Source: Maritimibacter sp. (GTDB lineage Bacteria > Pseudomonadota > Alphaproteobacteria > Rhodobacterales > Rhodobacteraceae). From it: 7,096 bases of DNA. This document shows positions 1 through 6,180 of this stretch, piece after piece. The position numbers and the translations under genes are program-made. The notes below the pieces were generated by a model. The model ran no database searches, was not told the origin of the DNA, and worked only from the letters and a program-made list of their open reading frames with translations. The DNA is taken from NCBI GenBank assembly GCA_003520545.1, contig DOUP01000208.1, forward strand, positions 20,071 to 27,166. The letters are read 5' to 3'. Position 1 is the first letter of the stretch. Every line of letters begins with the position of its first letter.

Positions 1-252
1 AACGGTGATGATCAGGACACCGCCGACAATGACGAGGGTGGCGTAGATGCTCGGCCAGAAGGCGCTGGAGCTCAGGAACCGGGCGTAGTTTTCAAAGCCG
101 ACCCAGCCAAGGTCGCCGCCGCGCATCGGCAGGTATTTCTTGAACGAAAACCAGACCGTCATCGTCAGGGGGACGAGCATCCAGCCCAGAAGCAGGATGA
201 CGGCGGGGGCCATCATGATGCGGGCTGCGGATCGGGAATGCTGGGTCGCCAT
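1..252 (-). CDS. smoF: Polyol/sugar ABC transporter permease, MalF-type, N-terminal part (partial)
   Basis: Inner-membrane permease of a binding-protein-dependent ABC importer, probably for sugar alcohols. Only the first 84 codons are present; the gene runs off the left edge with no stop. The protein begins MATQHSRSAARIMMAPAVIL, a basic, Ser/Arg-rich cytoplasmic tail, followed by a first membrane helix at about residues 13-36 and a periplasmic stretch with the GWVGFENYARFL motif (about 55-66) typical of MalF-type permeases. A second helix starts at about residue 73. The ATG at 250-252 is preceded by a strong Shine-Dalgarno (GAGGAG, 261-266) eight bases away. It lies 114 bp downstream of the binding-protein gene on the same strand, matching the order smoE-smoF or mtlE-mtlF. 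The conserved EAA loop that contacts the ATPase lies outside the window. The symbol rests on family resemblance and gene order, and the substrate is inferred. Confidence 0.82.
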   Translation of the reverse strand, partial: MATQHSRSAARIMMAPAVILLLGWMLVPLTMTVWFSFKKYLPMRGGDLGWVGFENYARFLSSSAFWPSIYATLVIVGGVLIITV

Positions 253-323
253 GGACACATCTCCTCTATAGACGGGCAAACGTGCCGTCGGACGTGAGTC
301 TACGCGTGTTCGGGGTGAGGGGG

Positions 324-353
324 CCAGAAGGCGACGCGGACGCCGCCTTCTGG
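324..353 (-). other. Intercistronic stem-loop between binding-protein and permease genes
   Basis: A perfect 10-bp inverted repeat, CCAGAAGGCG (324-333) and CGCCTTCTGG (344-353), with a 10-base loop. It starts 13 bases after the stop codon of the binding-protein gene. On the transcribed strand the bases after the stem are CCCCCTCACCCCG with no U-run, so it is not a standard intrinsic terminator. Known parallels are stem-loops after periplasmic binding-protein genes that block 3' exonucleases and keep the first gene's mRNA more abundant than that of the permease. That role is inferred here. Confidence 0.65.
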
Positions 354-366
354 TTCGGGAGGTGGC

Positions 367-1668
367 TTAGTAACCAGCCGCTTCCATGGCGTCGGTCGTC
401 AGGGCCTGTGCCTTTTCAAGCGCTTCTTCCACGGACTGCTGACCAGCGTATGCGGCGGAAAACTCTTGGCTAACCTCGGTGGCGATGCCGGCGAACTCGG
501 GGATCGCCGCGAACTGAACACCGACGTAAGGCGTCTCTTCGACGGTCGAGTCGTTGGGATCAGCCGACAGGATCGAGTCGAGCGTCATCTGGGCGAACGG
601 CACGTCCATGTAGTTCGGGTTCTCGTAAAGCGAGGTGCGTGCACCCGGCGGGACGTTTGCCCAACCTTCGTTTTCGGCAACCAGCTCGATGTAGTCTTTC
701 GACGTGGCCCATTCGATGAACTGCTTGGCGCTGTCTTCTTTCTGGGTGCCAGCCGGAATGGCGAGCGCCCAGGCCCAGAGCCAGTTGGCGCGTTTGCCAA
801 GCCCGGTGTCGGGCGCCAGTGCGAAACCGACGCTGTCGGCGACGGTGCTTTCGTCCGGGTTGGTCACGAAGGACGCCGCCACGGTGGCGTCGATCCACAT
901 GCCGCACTTGCCCTGCTGGAACAGCGCGAGGTTCTCGTTGAACCCGTTGGTGGCGTAACCGGCGGGGCCGCTTTCGTCCATCATGCCCTTGTAGAAGGTG
1001 AGCGTATCGGCCCAGGCCTGTGTGTGGAACTGCGGTTTCCAGTCCATGTCGAACCAGCGTGCGCCGAAGGAGTTGGACATCGCGGTGATCAATGCGCCGC
1101 CTTCCCCCCAACCGGCCTTGCCGCGCAGGCAGATGCCGTTGATCCCATTTTCACGGTCGGTCATGGCCGCTGCCGCTTCGCGGACGAACTCCCAGGTCGG
1201 AGCGTCGGGCATGTCCAGACCGGCCTGTTCCATCAGGTCCGTGCGATACATGATCATCGAGCTTTCGCCGTAGAACGGTGCGGCATAAAGCGTGCCGTCA
1301 TGCGACAGGCCGCCTGCCATGGCGGGCAGGATGTCGTCCGCATCGTACTCTTCGGACAGGTCGTCAAGCGGGACGAGCCAGCCGTTCGCACCCCAGATCG
1401 GGGTTTCGTACATGCCGATCGTCATGATGTCGAACTGGCCACCCTTGGTGGTGATGTCTGTGGTCACTCGCTGACGAAGCACGTTTTCTTCGAGGGTCAC
1501 CCACTCGACGTCGATACCGGTCGCTTCGGTGAACTGGTCCGTGTAGCCCTGCATACGGATCATGTCGCCGTTGTTGACGGTCGCGATGGTGATGGTTTCT
1601 GCGTAAGCACCGCTGGCGGCGATCATAGACACGGCCGTCGCAGCGCGAAGTGCGCTCTTAAGGTACAT
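367..1668 (-). CDS. smoE: Polyol (mannitol/sorbitol-type) ABC transporter substrate-binding protein
   Basis: Periplasmic solute-binding protein of family 1 (MalE-like), 433 residues, the usual length for SmoE/MtlE. Residues 1-23 form a Sec signal peptide (Lys4 and Arg8, a hydrophobic core, and an AYA cleavage site before Glu24). There is no lipobox cysteine, so the mature protein should be soluble. The mature start ETITIATVNNGDMIRMQ and the segment EENVLRQRVTTDITTKGGQFD (60-80) match what I recall of the polyol-binding SmoE/MtlE subgroup. Further family features are the APFYGESSMIMYR segment (130-142), FQQGKCGMWID (250-260) and a tryptophan cluster at 296, 298 and 300. Its only two cysteines, Cys180 and Cys255, could form a disulfide. 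The ATG is preceded by GGAGGAG (1674-1680) five bases away. It is the first gene of the uptake operon, downstream of the LacI-type regulator. Family is secure; mannitol, sorbitol or arabitol as ligand is inferred. Confidence 0.88.
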   Translation of the reverse strand: MYLKSALRAATAVSMIAASGAYAETITIATVNNGDMIRMQGYTDQFTEATGIDVEWVTLEENVLRQRVTTDITTKGGQFDIMTIGMYETPIWGANGWLVPLDDLSEEYDADDILPAMAGGLSHDGTLYAAPFYGESSMIMYRTDLMEQAGLDMPDAPTWEFVREAAAAMTDRENGINGICLRGKAGWGEGGALITAMSNSFGARWFDMDWKPQFHTQAWADTLTFYKGMMDESGPAGYATNGFNENLALFQQGKCGMWIDATVAASFVTNPDESTVADSVGFALAPDTGLGKRANWLWAWALAIPAGTQKEDSAKQFIEWATSKDYIELVAENEGWANVPPGARTSLYENPNYMDVPFAQMTLDSILSADPNDSTVEETPYVGVQFAAIPEFAGIATEVSQEFSAAYAGQQSVEEALEKAQALTTDAMEAAGY

Positions 1669-1703
1669 CCGGGCTCCTCCCTAAGTTTGGATGTTGCCCA
1701 ATA

Positions 1704-1733
1704 GTGCTAGCAAGATGGATTTACTCGGGTCAA
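1704..1733 (-). promoter_or_regulatory. Candidate promoter of the transport operon
   Basis: On the minus strand, a -35-like TTGACC (1728-1733) is followed after 18 bases by a weak -10-like TAGCAC (1704-1709), about 35 bases upstream of the binding-protein start codon. The -35 matches the consensus at five of six positions; the -10 is poor, as is common in alphaproteobacteria. The -35 element overlaps a candidate repressor site (1720-1733). The whole 119-bp gap between the regulator and the binding-protein gene is the only non-coding space from which the transport genes could be independently expressed. Confidence 0.45.
1720..1733. promoter_or_regulatory. Candidate operator O2 overlapping the transport promoter -35
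   Basis: Plus-strand TTTAC (1720-1724), four bases, then GTCAA (1729-1733). It is an imperfect palindrome with one mismatched pair and the same geometry as the sites at 1742-1755 and 2901-2914. Its right half contains the -35 element, so binding there would block polymerase. Because TTGAC is itself -35 consensus, part of the match could be coincidence; the TTTAC half is the independent evidence. Confidence 0.45.
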
Positions 1734-1740
1734 TTCATTT

Positions 1741-1756
1741 TTTTACATGCGTAAAA
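1741..1756. promoter_or_regulatory. Candidate LacI-family operator O1 upstream of the transport promoter
   Basis: Perfect inverted repeat TTTTAC (1741-1746), ATGC spacer, GTAAAA (1751-1756), in an otherwise AT-rich gap between the LacI-family gene and its likely target. Its centre lies 22 bp, about two helical turns, from the centre of the second candidate site at 1720-1733, which would place two repressor dimers on the same DNA face. It lies just upstream of the -35 element. It is not a terminator: the stem is AT-rich, and on the minus strand it is followed by A residues rather than T. Confidence 0.55.
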
Positions 1757-1787
1757 TTATTTGAGAATACACAATGATCGCATTCCC

Positions 1788-2819
1788 TTAGGCAGAGCAC
1801 CGCATCACAAGTTTTCCGTCGAACAAGGTGGACTCGCGCGTTTCTGCGCGTCGGTCCGAATCGATCACCTCCAGCAAAGTGCGGACGCTTTTCTCCGCGA
1901 TGGAGCGATAATCCTGCGCCACGGTGGTAAGCTTGGGGCAGGTGAAACGGGAAAACGGATGGTCGTCATGGCCGGCGACGCGCAGGGTGCAGTCCGGTCC
2001 GATCCCGACACGGATGCCCTGTTCGTAGGCCGCTGACAGAAAGCCGATTGCCAAGCGGTCGTTCGAGCACAGCACGGTGTCACTCGGCAGGGGACGGCCG
2101 GTCAGCATCTCGGTCGCGCCCCGGAACCCGATTTCCTCGAAATCCCAGCCGTCGCCGTCGATCTGAACGAGCCGAGGCTCGTGCCCCAATCGCTCCATGG
2201 ACGAGATATAGGCTTTCCGGCGCTTGAAGGCGTTCGGATTGGGCGGGAGCTTCATCTCGAAAAAGATGGGCGCTTCGCCGGACCGGCACAGGTAGTCGAC
2301 GATCATCCCGATACTTTGGTGGTTGTTCAGCCCAACAAAGGCTTCGCCGGCGTTTTCGATTTCATTGTCGAAAAACACGCTCGGCACGTCATCGCAGAAC
2401 GCCCGCATCGCGTCCCGGTCGGAGGATCGGCCAAGCGGGGCGATCAGAACGCCCGCCGGTTTGATCGACCGGAGGCCATCGAGCGCATCCGCTTCCTGTT
2501 CGGGGCTGCCATAGGAACTGACGAGGATCGGGCGGAACCCGGCTTCGACGATCAGACGCTCGATGTTGCGGGCAATCTCGGCAAAGAACGGGTCGGCAAG
2601 GTTCGCCACGACCACACCGATGTTCTTGGTCTGCCGCCTGTTTTGGTTCATCGCGTAGATGTTCGGCCGATAATCGAACTGCTCCAGCGCCGCTTCGATC
2701 CGCTCGCGCGTCGATTTTCGCACGCTGTTCGGGTCATTGAAATATTTCGAGACCGTCGGTCGGGAGAACCCGCTCGCTGTCGCGAACTCTTCCATGTTCT
2801 TGATCTTCGGGTCACTCAC
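1788..2819 (-). CDS. LacI-family transcriptional regulator of the polyol uptake operon
   Basis: DNA-binding repressor of the LacI/GalR family, 343 residues, full length. Residues 5-28 are the N-terminal helix-turn-helix (FATASGFSRPTVSKYFND). The YRPN-type hinge spans 50-62, and a periplasmic-binding-protein-like sensor domain runs from IGVVVA (67) to the end, with CSNDRLAIGF (251-260) and the VAGHDD...LTTV segment (281-300) typical of the family. In the hinge, the residue aligned with the minor-groove leucine (Leu56 of E. coli LacI) is Gln59. The start is GTG at 2817-2819, preceded by AAGGAAG (2827-2833) seven bases away; starting at the internal ATG (residue 9) would remove the first part of the DNA-binding domain. 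It lies just upstream of the binding-protein gene on the same strand, which argues for local control with a sugar alcohol or derivative as effector. Effector and repressor mode are inferred. Confidence 0.88.
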   Translation of the reverse strand: MSDPKIKNMEEFATASGFSRPTVSKYFNDPNSVRKSTRERIEAALEQFDYRPNIYAMNQNRRQTKNIGVVVANLADPFFAEIARNIERLIVEAGFRPILVSSYGSPEQEADALDGLRSIKPAGVLIAPLGRSSDRDAMRAFCDDVPSVFFDNEIENAGEAFVGLNNHQSIGMIVDYLCRSGEAPIFFEMKLPPNPNAFKRRKAYISSMERLGHEPRLVQIDGDGWDFEEIGFRGATEMLTGRPLPSDTVLCSNDRLAIGFLSAAYEQGIRVGIGPDCTLRVAGHDDHPFSRFTCPKLTTVAQDYRSIAEKSVRTLLEVIDSDRRAETRESTLFDGKLVMRCSA

Positions 2820-2898
2820 CGCCGGTCTTCCTTTCTCTTTTCATGCGTCGCGCTTGTGCAGCAACGGTGCTGAAAAGCAGCGTCTCAAATTTACGGAT

Positions 2899-2929
2899 AA
2901 TTTACGCCCGTCAAGGTTGTCAGTGTCAA
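2899..2929 (-). promoter_or_regulatory. Candidate promoter of the LacI-family gene
   Basis: On the minus strand, TTGACA (2924-2929) is a perfect -35 hexamer, followed after 19 bases by TAAATT (2899-2904), a four-of-six -10 match. The long spacer lowers confidence. A second -35-like TTGACG (2909-2914) lies between them but lacks a good -10. The region sits about 80 bases before the GTG start in the 162-bp gap separating the regulator from the thiamine enzyme gene. Confidence 0.4.
2901..2914. promoter_or_regulatory. Candidate operator O3 in the regulator's own promoter
   Basis: Plus-strand TTTAC (2901-2905), GCCC spacer, GTCAA (2910-2914): the same half-sites and 4-bp spacer as the two candidate sites before the binding-protein gene. 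It lies between the candidate -35 and -10 elements, a classic repressor position, suggesting autoregulation. A further TTTACG half-site in direct orientation occurs 11 bp away (2890-2895), forming the repeat AATTTACG at 2888-2895 and 2899-2906. Confidence 0.45.
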
Positions 2930-2981
2930 ACTGAAAGTTTCTTGCGGTCCCAGGCCCGGTGATCCAGCCAGGAGCCTCGTG

Positions 2982-4619
2982 TCACCCGCCGCGGATGTCG
3001 CGCAAGGTTTGCGTCGTGGTCAGCGCTTCCGGGTCGAGGATCAGGTCGATCACCGCCAACCCGCCGCTTTCCACGGCCCGCGCGAAAGCCGGGGCGAACT
3101 CCGCCTGCCTGCGCACCGTTTCCCCGTGTCCACCATAGGCTCGTGCCAGAGCGGCAAAGTCCGGGTTGGCGAGGTCGGTGCCCGAAACCCGGCTCGGATA
3201 GGCCCGTTCCTGGTGCATCCGGATGGTCCCGTACCGCCCGTTGTTCGCTACGAGGACGATCACCTGTGCGCCGTGCTGCACGGCGGTCGACATCTCGTTC
3301 AGGGTCATCTGGAAACACCCGTCGCCAGCCCAGCAGATCGCCGGCTCCCCGGTTTCCAAGGCGGCCGCAATCGCCGCCGGGAAGCCGTAGCCCATCGAAC
3401 CGGACGTGGCGCCGAGATAGCTTTTCGGGCGCTTGAACTGGAAATAGCGGTGCAGCCACATGTTGTAATTGCCCGCCCCGTTCGCGACGATGCTTCGTTC
3501 CGGGATCGCTTCGCTCAACGCGGCAACGACGCGCTCCAGCTTGACCGCGCCCGGCGTTTCCACCGGCTCCAGCCAGTGTTCGTAATCCGCGCGCACCCGC
3601 GCGGTCCAGTCCGCCCAGTCGTTTCGCTTTTCGGCATCGGTGCGCGCCAGCGCGGCGAGCATGTCCGTCCCGCTGGCCGTCACCGCCAGATCGGGTCGAA
3701 AGACCCGGCCCATTTCGTCCGGGTCTGAATGAACGTGGATAATCGTCTTGCCGGGCGCGGCCGGGTCCACCGCGTAGCCGCCGGAGGCGATGTCCCCGAA
3801 GCGTGATCCCAGAATGAGGAGCGTATCCGCTTCCGCCAAAGCGGCTTTCAAACCGGGTCGCATCCCGACCGACAGGTCGCCGACATAGTTCGGGTGGCGA
3901 TTGTCCATGTAATCCTGACGACGGAACGACACCGCGGCCGGTAACCCGCGCGCCTCGGCGAAGGTGGTCAGGTCGCGCGATGCCGCCTCGGTCCAAAGCG
4001 GCCCGCCCGCGACCACCAGCGGTTTCTCCGCCGCGTTCAATCGGTCGAGCACTTGGGCCGCCGTCTCGGGGGCAACGCGCGCCGGGGCGGGGGCCCGCGC
4101 AGGGATATCCGCGACCTCGACCCGCGCCGACAACATGTCCTCGGGCAAGGAGAGCACCACCGGCCCCGGTCGCCCCGACATCGCCACGTGGAACGCACGC
4201 GAGATGTATTCGGGCAGACGTTCGGTCGCGTCCACCTCGGCCACCCATTTCACGAGCCCGCCGAACATCTGGCGGTAATCGACCTCCTGGAACGCCGCGC
4301 GATCCCGGTGTCCGCGTTCGATCTGACCGACAAAGACCACCATCGGCGTCGAATCGTGCATGGCCACATGGAGGCCAGAGGAGGCGTTCGTCGCGCCGGG
4401 TCCGCGTGTGACGAACAACACGCCGGGCGTATTCGTCAGCTTTCCATGCGCCTCGGCCATCATCGCCGCACCGCCTTCCTGCCGACAGACCACGTTGTCG
4501 ATCCCGCTTTCATAAAGCCCATCGAGCGCGGCGAGGAAGCTTTCCCCCGGCACCGAAAACACCCGGCGCACACCCTGGATTGCCAGTTGATCCGCAAGGA
4601 TCTGTCCGCCATGTCTCAT
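2982..4619 (-). CDS. Thiamine-diphosphate-dependent enzyme, acetolactate synthase large-subunit-like
   Basis: Cytoplasmic ThDP enzyme of 545 residues with the three-domain architecture of the acetolactate synthase/pyruvate oxidase superfamily. The N-terminal pyrimidine-binding domain (1 to about 165) has VPGES (23-27), the activating glutamate in CRQEGG (Glu48) and TRGPGATNA (71-79). The central domain (about 185-320) contains ILGSRFGD (269-276). The C-terminal diphosphate-binding domain (about 365-530) has the ThDP/Mg motif from GDG (432-434) to NN (459-460). True acetohydroxyacid synthases carry a QWQ motif shortly after the NN; here the segment reads IRMHQ (466-470), so that tryptophan is missing. 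No ilvN-like regulatory gene is adjacent. A biosynthetic role in branched-chain amino acid formation is therefore doubtful, and a catabolic decarboxylase or carboligase is more likely; the substrate is unknown. The ATG at 4617-4619 is preferred to an in-frame GTG at 4652. It is divergent from an FMN reductase gene. Confidence 0.85.
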   Translation of the reverse strand: MRHGGQILADQLAIQGVRRVFSVPGESFLAALDGLYESGIDNVVCRQEGGAAMMAEAHGKLTNTPGVLFVTRGPGATNASSGLHVAMHDSTPMVVFVGQIERGHRDRAAFQEVDYRQMFGGLVKWVAEVDATERLPEYISRAFHVAMSGRPGPVVLSLPEDMLSARVEVADIPARAPAPARVAPETAAQVLDRLNAAEKPLVVAGGPLWTEAASRDLTTFAEARGLPAAVSFRRQDYMDNRHPNYVGDLSVGMRPGLKAALAEADTLLILGSRFGDIASGGYAVDPAAPGKTIIHVHSDPDEMGRVFRPDLAVTASGTDMLAALARTDAEKRNDWADWTARVRADYEHWLEPVETPGAVKLERVVAALSEAIPERSIVANGAGNYNMWLHRYFQFKRPKSYLGATSGSMGYGFPAAIAAALETGEPAICWAGDGCFQMTLNEMSTAVQHGAQVIVLVANNGRYGTIRMHQERAYPSRVSGTDLANPDFAALARAYGGHGETVRRQAEFAPAFARAVESGGLAVIDLILDPEALTTTQTLRDIRGG

Positions 4620-4676
4620 TTTGAACCTTTCATAGCGCCGTTCCGTTACCACCTAAACAGAATGAGGGAGCCCAAT
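4620..4676. promoter_or_regulatory. Short divergent control region between ThDP enzyme and FMN reductase genes
   Basis: Only 57 bp separate the two opposed start codons, and the space already holds both ribosome-binding sites (minus GAAAGG at 4626-4631; plus GAGGGAG at 4664-4670). I see no convincing -35/-10 pair on either strand. TTGAAC (4621-4626) on the plus strand is a possible -35 without a good -10. At least one promoter probably overlaps the neighbouring coding sequence. No clear palindromic operator is visible. Confidence 0.4.
4626..4631 (-). promoter_or_regulatory. Ribosome-binding site deciding the ThDP enzyme start
   Basis: Minus-strand GAAAGG lies six bases before the ATG at 4617-4619. 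The alternative upstream GTG (4650-4652) directly follows an in-frame TAG and has no Shine-Dalgarno. The ATG gives a protein starting MRHGGQILADQL, which fits the family's usual N-terminus, so the shorter form is chosen. Confidence 0.65.
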
Positions 4677-5231
4677 ATGTCCAGACCCATGATTCTTGGA
4701 ATTCCCGGAGCGTTGCGCAAGGCTTCGACCAACCGGCTTTTGCTGCGTGAAGCGGTTCGTGTCTACGGGGACTGTGAATTCGTGGAGGCGGACATCGGTT
4801 TCCCGGTTTTCGATCAGGACATCGAAGACGGGCCGGGCATCCCCGAGGCGGTGCAAAGGCTCTTCGACCAGATCGACGCGGCGGATGCCGTGATCATCTC
4901 GTCGCCTGAGTACAACAAGAACATCCCCGGTGTCCTGAAGAACGCGCTCGATTGGGTGTCGCGGTGCAAGGGCAATCCGTGGAAGGACAAGCCCGTGTCG
5001 CTGATCGCGGCCTCCGGGGGGCGCGCGGGCGGCGAGCGCATGATGCACAACCTGATCCTGTGCATGATGCCGTTTCGCCCGAACCTCGTCTATGGCCCGG
5101 AAATCTTCATCGGCAATTCGGACAAGGCGTTTGATGAGGATGGCCGGTTGAAGGACGAGACCTCGGTGAAGTTCCTGGGTCAATTGATGGACAGCCTACG
5201 CAGGACAATCAAAGAACGACAGGACGAATAG
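4677..5231 (+). CDS. NAD(P)H-dependent FMN reductase, ChrR/YieF-type flavoprotein
   Basis: Cytoplasmic flavodoxin-fold oxidoreductase of 184 residues, close to the length of E. coli ChrR (YieF). The FMN phosphate-binding loop is visible as GIPGALRKASTN (8-19, the LRxxSxN motif). The signature SPEYNKNIPGVLKNALDWVSR (76-96) is the conserved flavin/dimer segment, and AASGGRAGGERMMHNL (111-126) is the second FMN-contact loop. Such enzymes reduce quinones, azo dyes, chromate or free FMN using NAD(P)H; the physiological substrate is often unknown, as here. The ATG at 4677-4679 has GAGGGAG six bases upstream; a second in-frame ATG (residue 5) is less well placed. The same frame is open far upstream (from 4053), but that stretch is antisense to the ThDP enzyme and is not coding. 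It is divergent from the ThDP enzyme and ends 10 bp from the convergent hydroxylase gene. Confidence 0.9.
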   Translation: MSRPMILGIPGALRKASTNRLLLREAVRVYGDCEFVEADIGFPVFDQDIEDGPGIPEAVQRLFDQIDAADAVIISSPEYNKNIPGVLKNALDWVSRCKGNPWKDKPVSLIAASGGRAGGERMMHNLILCMMPFRPNLVYGPEIFIGNSDKAFDEDGRLKDETSVKFLGQLMDSLRRTIKERQDE

Positions 5232-5241
5232 CCCGCGGCTC

Positions 5242-6180
5242 TCAGACTTTTTCGAACCCCGGTGTGCCGCGCTGCTCGGGGTTGGACTTGATATACTCAG
5301 CCTTGAGCCGTTCGGACCCGCCGCCGGTTCCGTCGTGTCGCCAGCCCGGTGGCATGACGGCATAGAGAAAGCGGTCGCGCCACGTCACGCCCGGTTGAGC
5401 CCAGTCGCGGAAAATGGCGATCCATTCGTGGAAGGCGACGCGCAGCGGGTTGAAGGTGCCGATGTTGTGGACCAGTCCGTAATCGGGGCGATCCTCTTCC
5501 AGCTCCGGCACGAAGGTGCCAAACAGCTTGTCCCAGATAATGAAGACACCCGCGTAGTTCGCATCCAGGTAGCGCGGGTTGCGCCCGTGATGGACGCGAT
5601 GGTGCGACGGCGTGTTCATCACCGCTTCGAACCAGCGCGGCATTTTCCCGATGGCCTCGGTATGGATCCAGAATTGGTAGATCAGGTTCAGACCGCCCAC
5701 GAAAAGGATCATTGCCGGGTGAAAACCCAGCAGCACCAGAGGCGCGCGCACGATCATCATGAAGGTGAAGGTGCCCGTCCACGTTTGCCGCAGCGCCGTG
5801 GTCAGGTTGTAGTGCTGGCTGGAGTGATGGTTCACGTGACTGGCCCAGACCCAGCGCACCCGGTGCCCGAACCGGTGCACCCAGTAATACCGCAGGTCGT
5901 CCAGCACGAAACACAGCCCGACGACCCACCAGCTCGTCCCGAGATCGAGCGGGGTCAAAGCCCAGAGCCACATGAAGAACCCGAAGGTGACAAAGCCAAG
6001 AAGGATACCCGAGGCGACGTTGCCCACACCCATGGCGAGGCTCGTCATGGCATCCCGCGTTTCGTATCGACCCCCGCGCCTGGCGATGAAAATCCACGTC
6101 ATTTCGATCAGAACGGCAGCAACGAAAAACGGCACCGCCAGCGACACGACGTCAGGATAGGTCAGTTGGCTCAGGTCCAT
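5242..6180 (-). CDS. Sterol desaturase/fatty acid hydroxylase family membrane protein
   Basis: Integral membrane di-iron oxygenase of 312 residues. The histidine clusters that bind two irons are complete: HRFGH (102-106), HVNHH (115-119) and HHRVHH (193-198), with a further conserved histidine at 173 (WIHTE). Hydrophobic segments at about 11-33, 46-76, 84-95 and 136-171 fit the family's membrane topology, with the histidine boxes on the cytoplasmic side. Members hydroxylate or desaturate sterols, fatty acids, alkylglycerols or carotenoids. Most bacterial members in marine alphaproteobacteria are uncharacterised and the substrate cannot be read here. The ATG (6178-6180) directly follows the TGA of the upstream small gene, so the two are probably translationally coupled; the only Shine-Dalgarno-like bases (AAGAG) lie inside that gene. 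The C-terminus (about 283-312) is polar and probably cytoplasmic. It converges with the FMN reductase gene 10 bp away, with no clear terminator. Confidence 0.88.
   Translation of the reverse strand: MDLSQLTYPDVVSLAVPFFVAAVLIEMTWIFIARRGGRYETRDAMTSLAMGVGNVASGILLGFVTFGFFMWLWALTPLDLGTSWWVVGLCFVLDDLRYYWVHRFGHRVRWVWASHVNHHSSQHYNLTTALRQTWTGTFTFMMIVRAPLVLLGFHPAMILFVGGLNLIYQFWIHTEAIGKMPRWFEAVMNTPSHHRVHHGRNPRYLDANYAGVFIIWDKLFGTFVPELEEDRPDYGLVHNIGTFNPLRVAFHEWIAIFRDWAQPGVTWRDRFLYAVMPPGWRHDGTGGGSERLKAEYIKSNPEQRGTPGFEKV

Noticed and set aside
466..1704. Long plus-strand open frame opposite the binding-protein gene (412 codons).
   Set aside because: It is antisense to a well-recognised gene with signal peptide and family motifs; its product is low-complexity, rich in Arg, His, Gly and Val, as expected of a shadow frame in GC-rich DNA.
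2941..2981. GC-rich stretch after the ThDP enzyme stop, considered as a terminator.
   Set aside because: No continuous stem and no T-run on the transcribed strand.
2926..4248. Minus-strand open frame of 440 codons overlapping the ThDP enzyme in another frame.
   Set aside because: Its product is Arg/Gly-rich without motifs, while the overlapping frame carries clear ThDP motifs.
4053..4676. Upstream extension of the FMN reductase frame.
   Set aside because: It is antisense to the ThDP enzyme and adds non-homologous sequence; the flavodoxin fold and Shine-Dalgarno place the start at 4677.
5230..5252. Small inverted repeat AGCC-CGC-GGCT (5230-5240) followed by TTTTT (5248-5252) after the FMN reductase gene, considered as a terminator.
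   Set aside because: The stem has only four base pairs with a three-base loop, and the T-run begins seven bases after it, inside the convergent gene; too weak to call.
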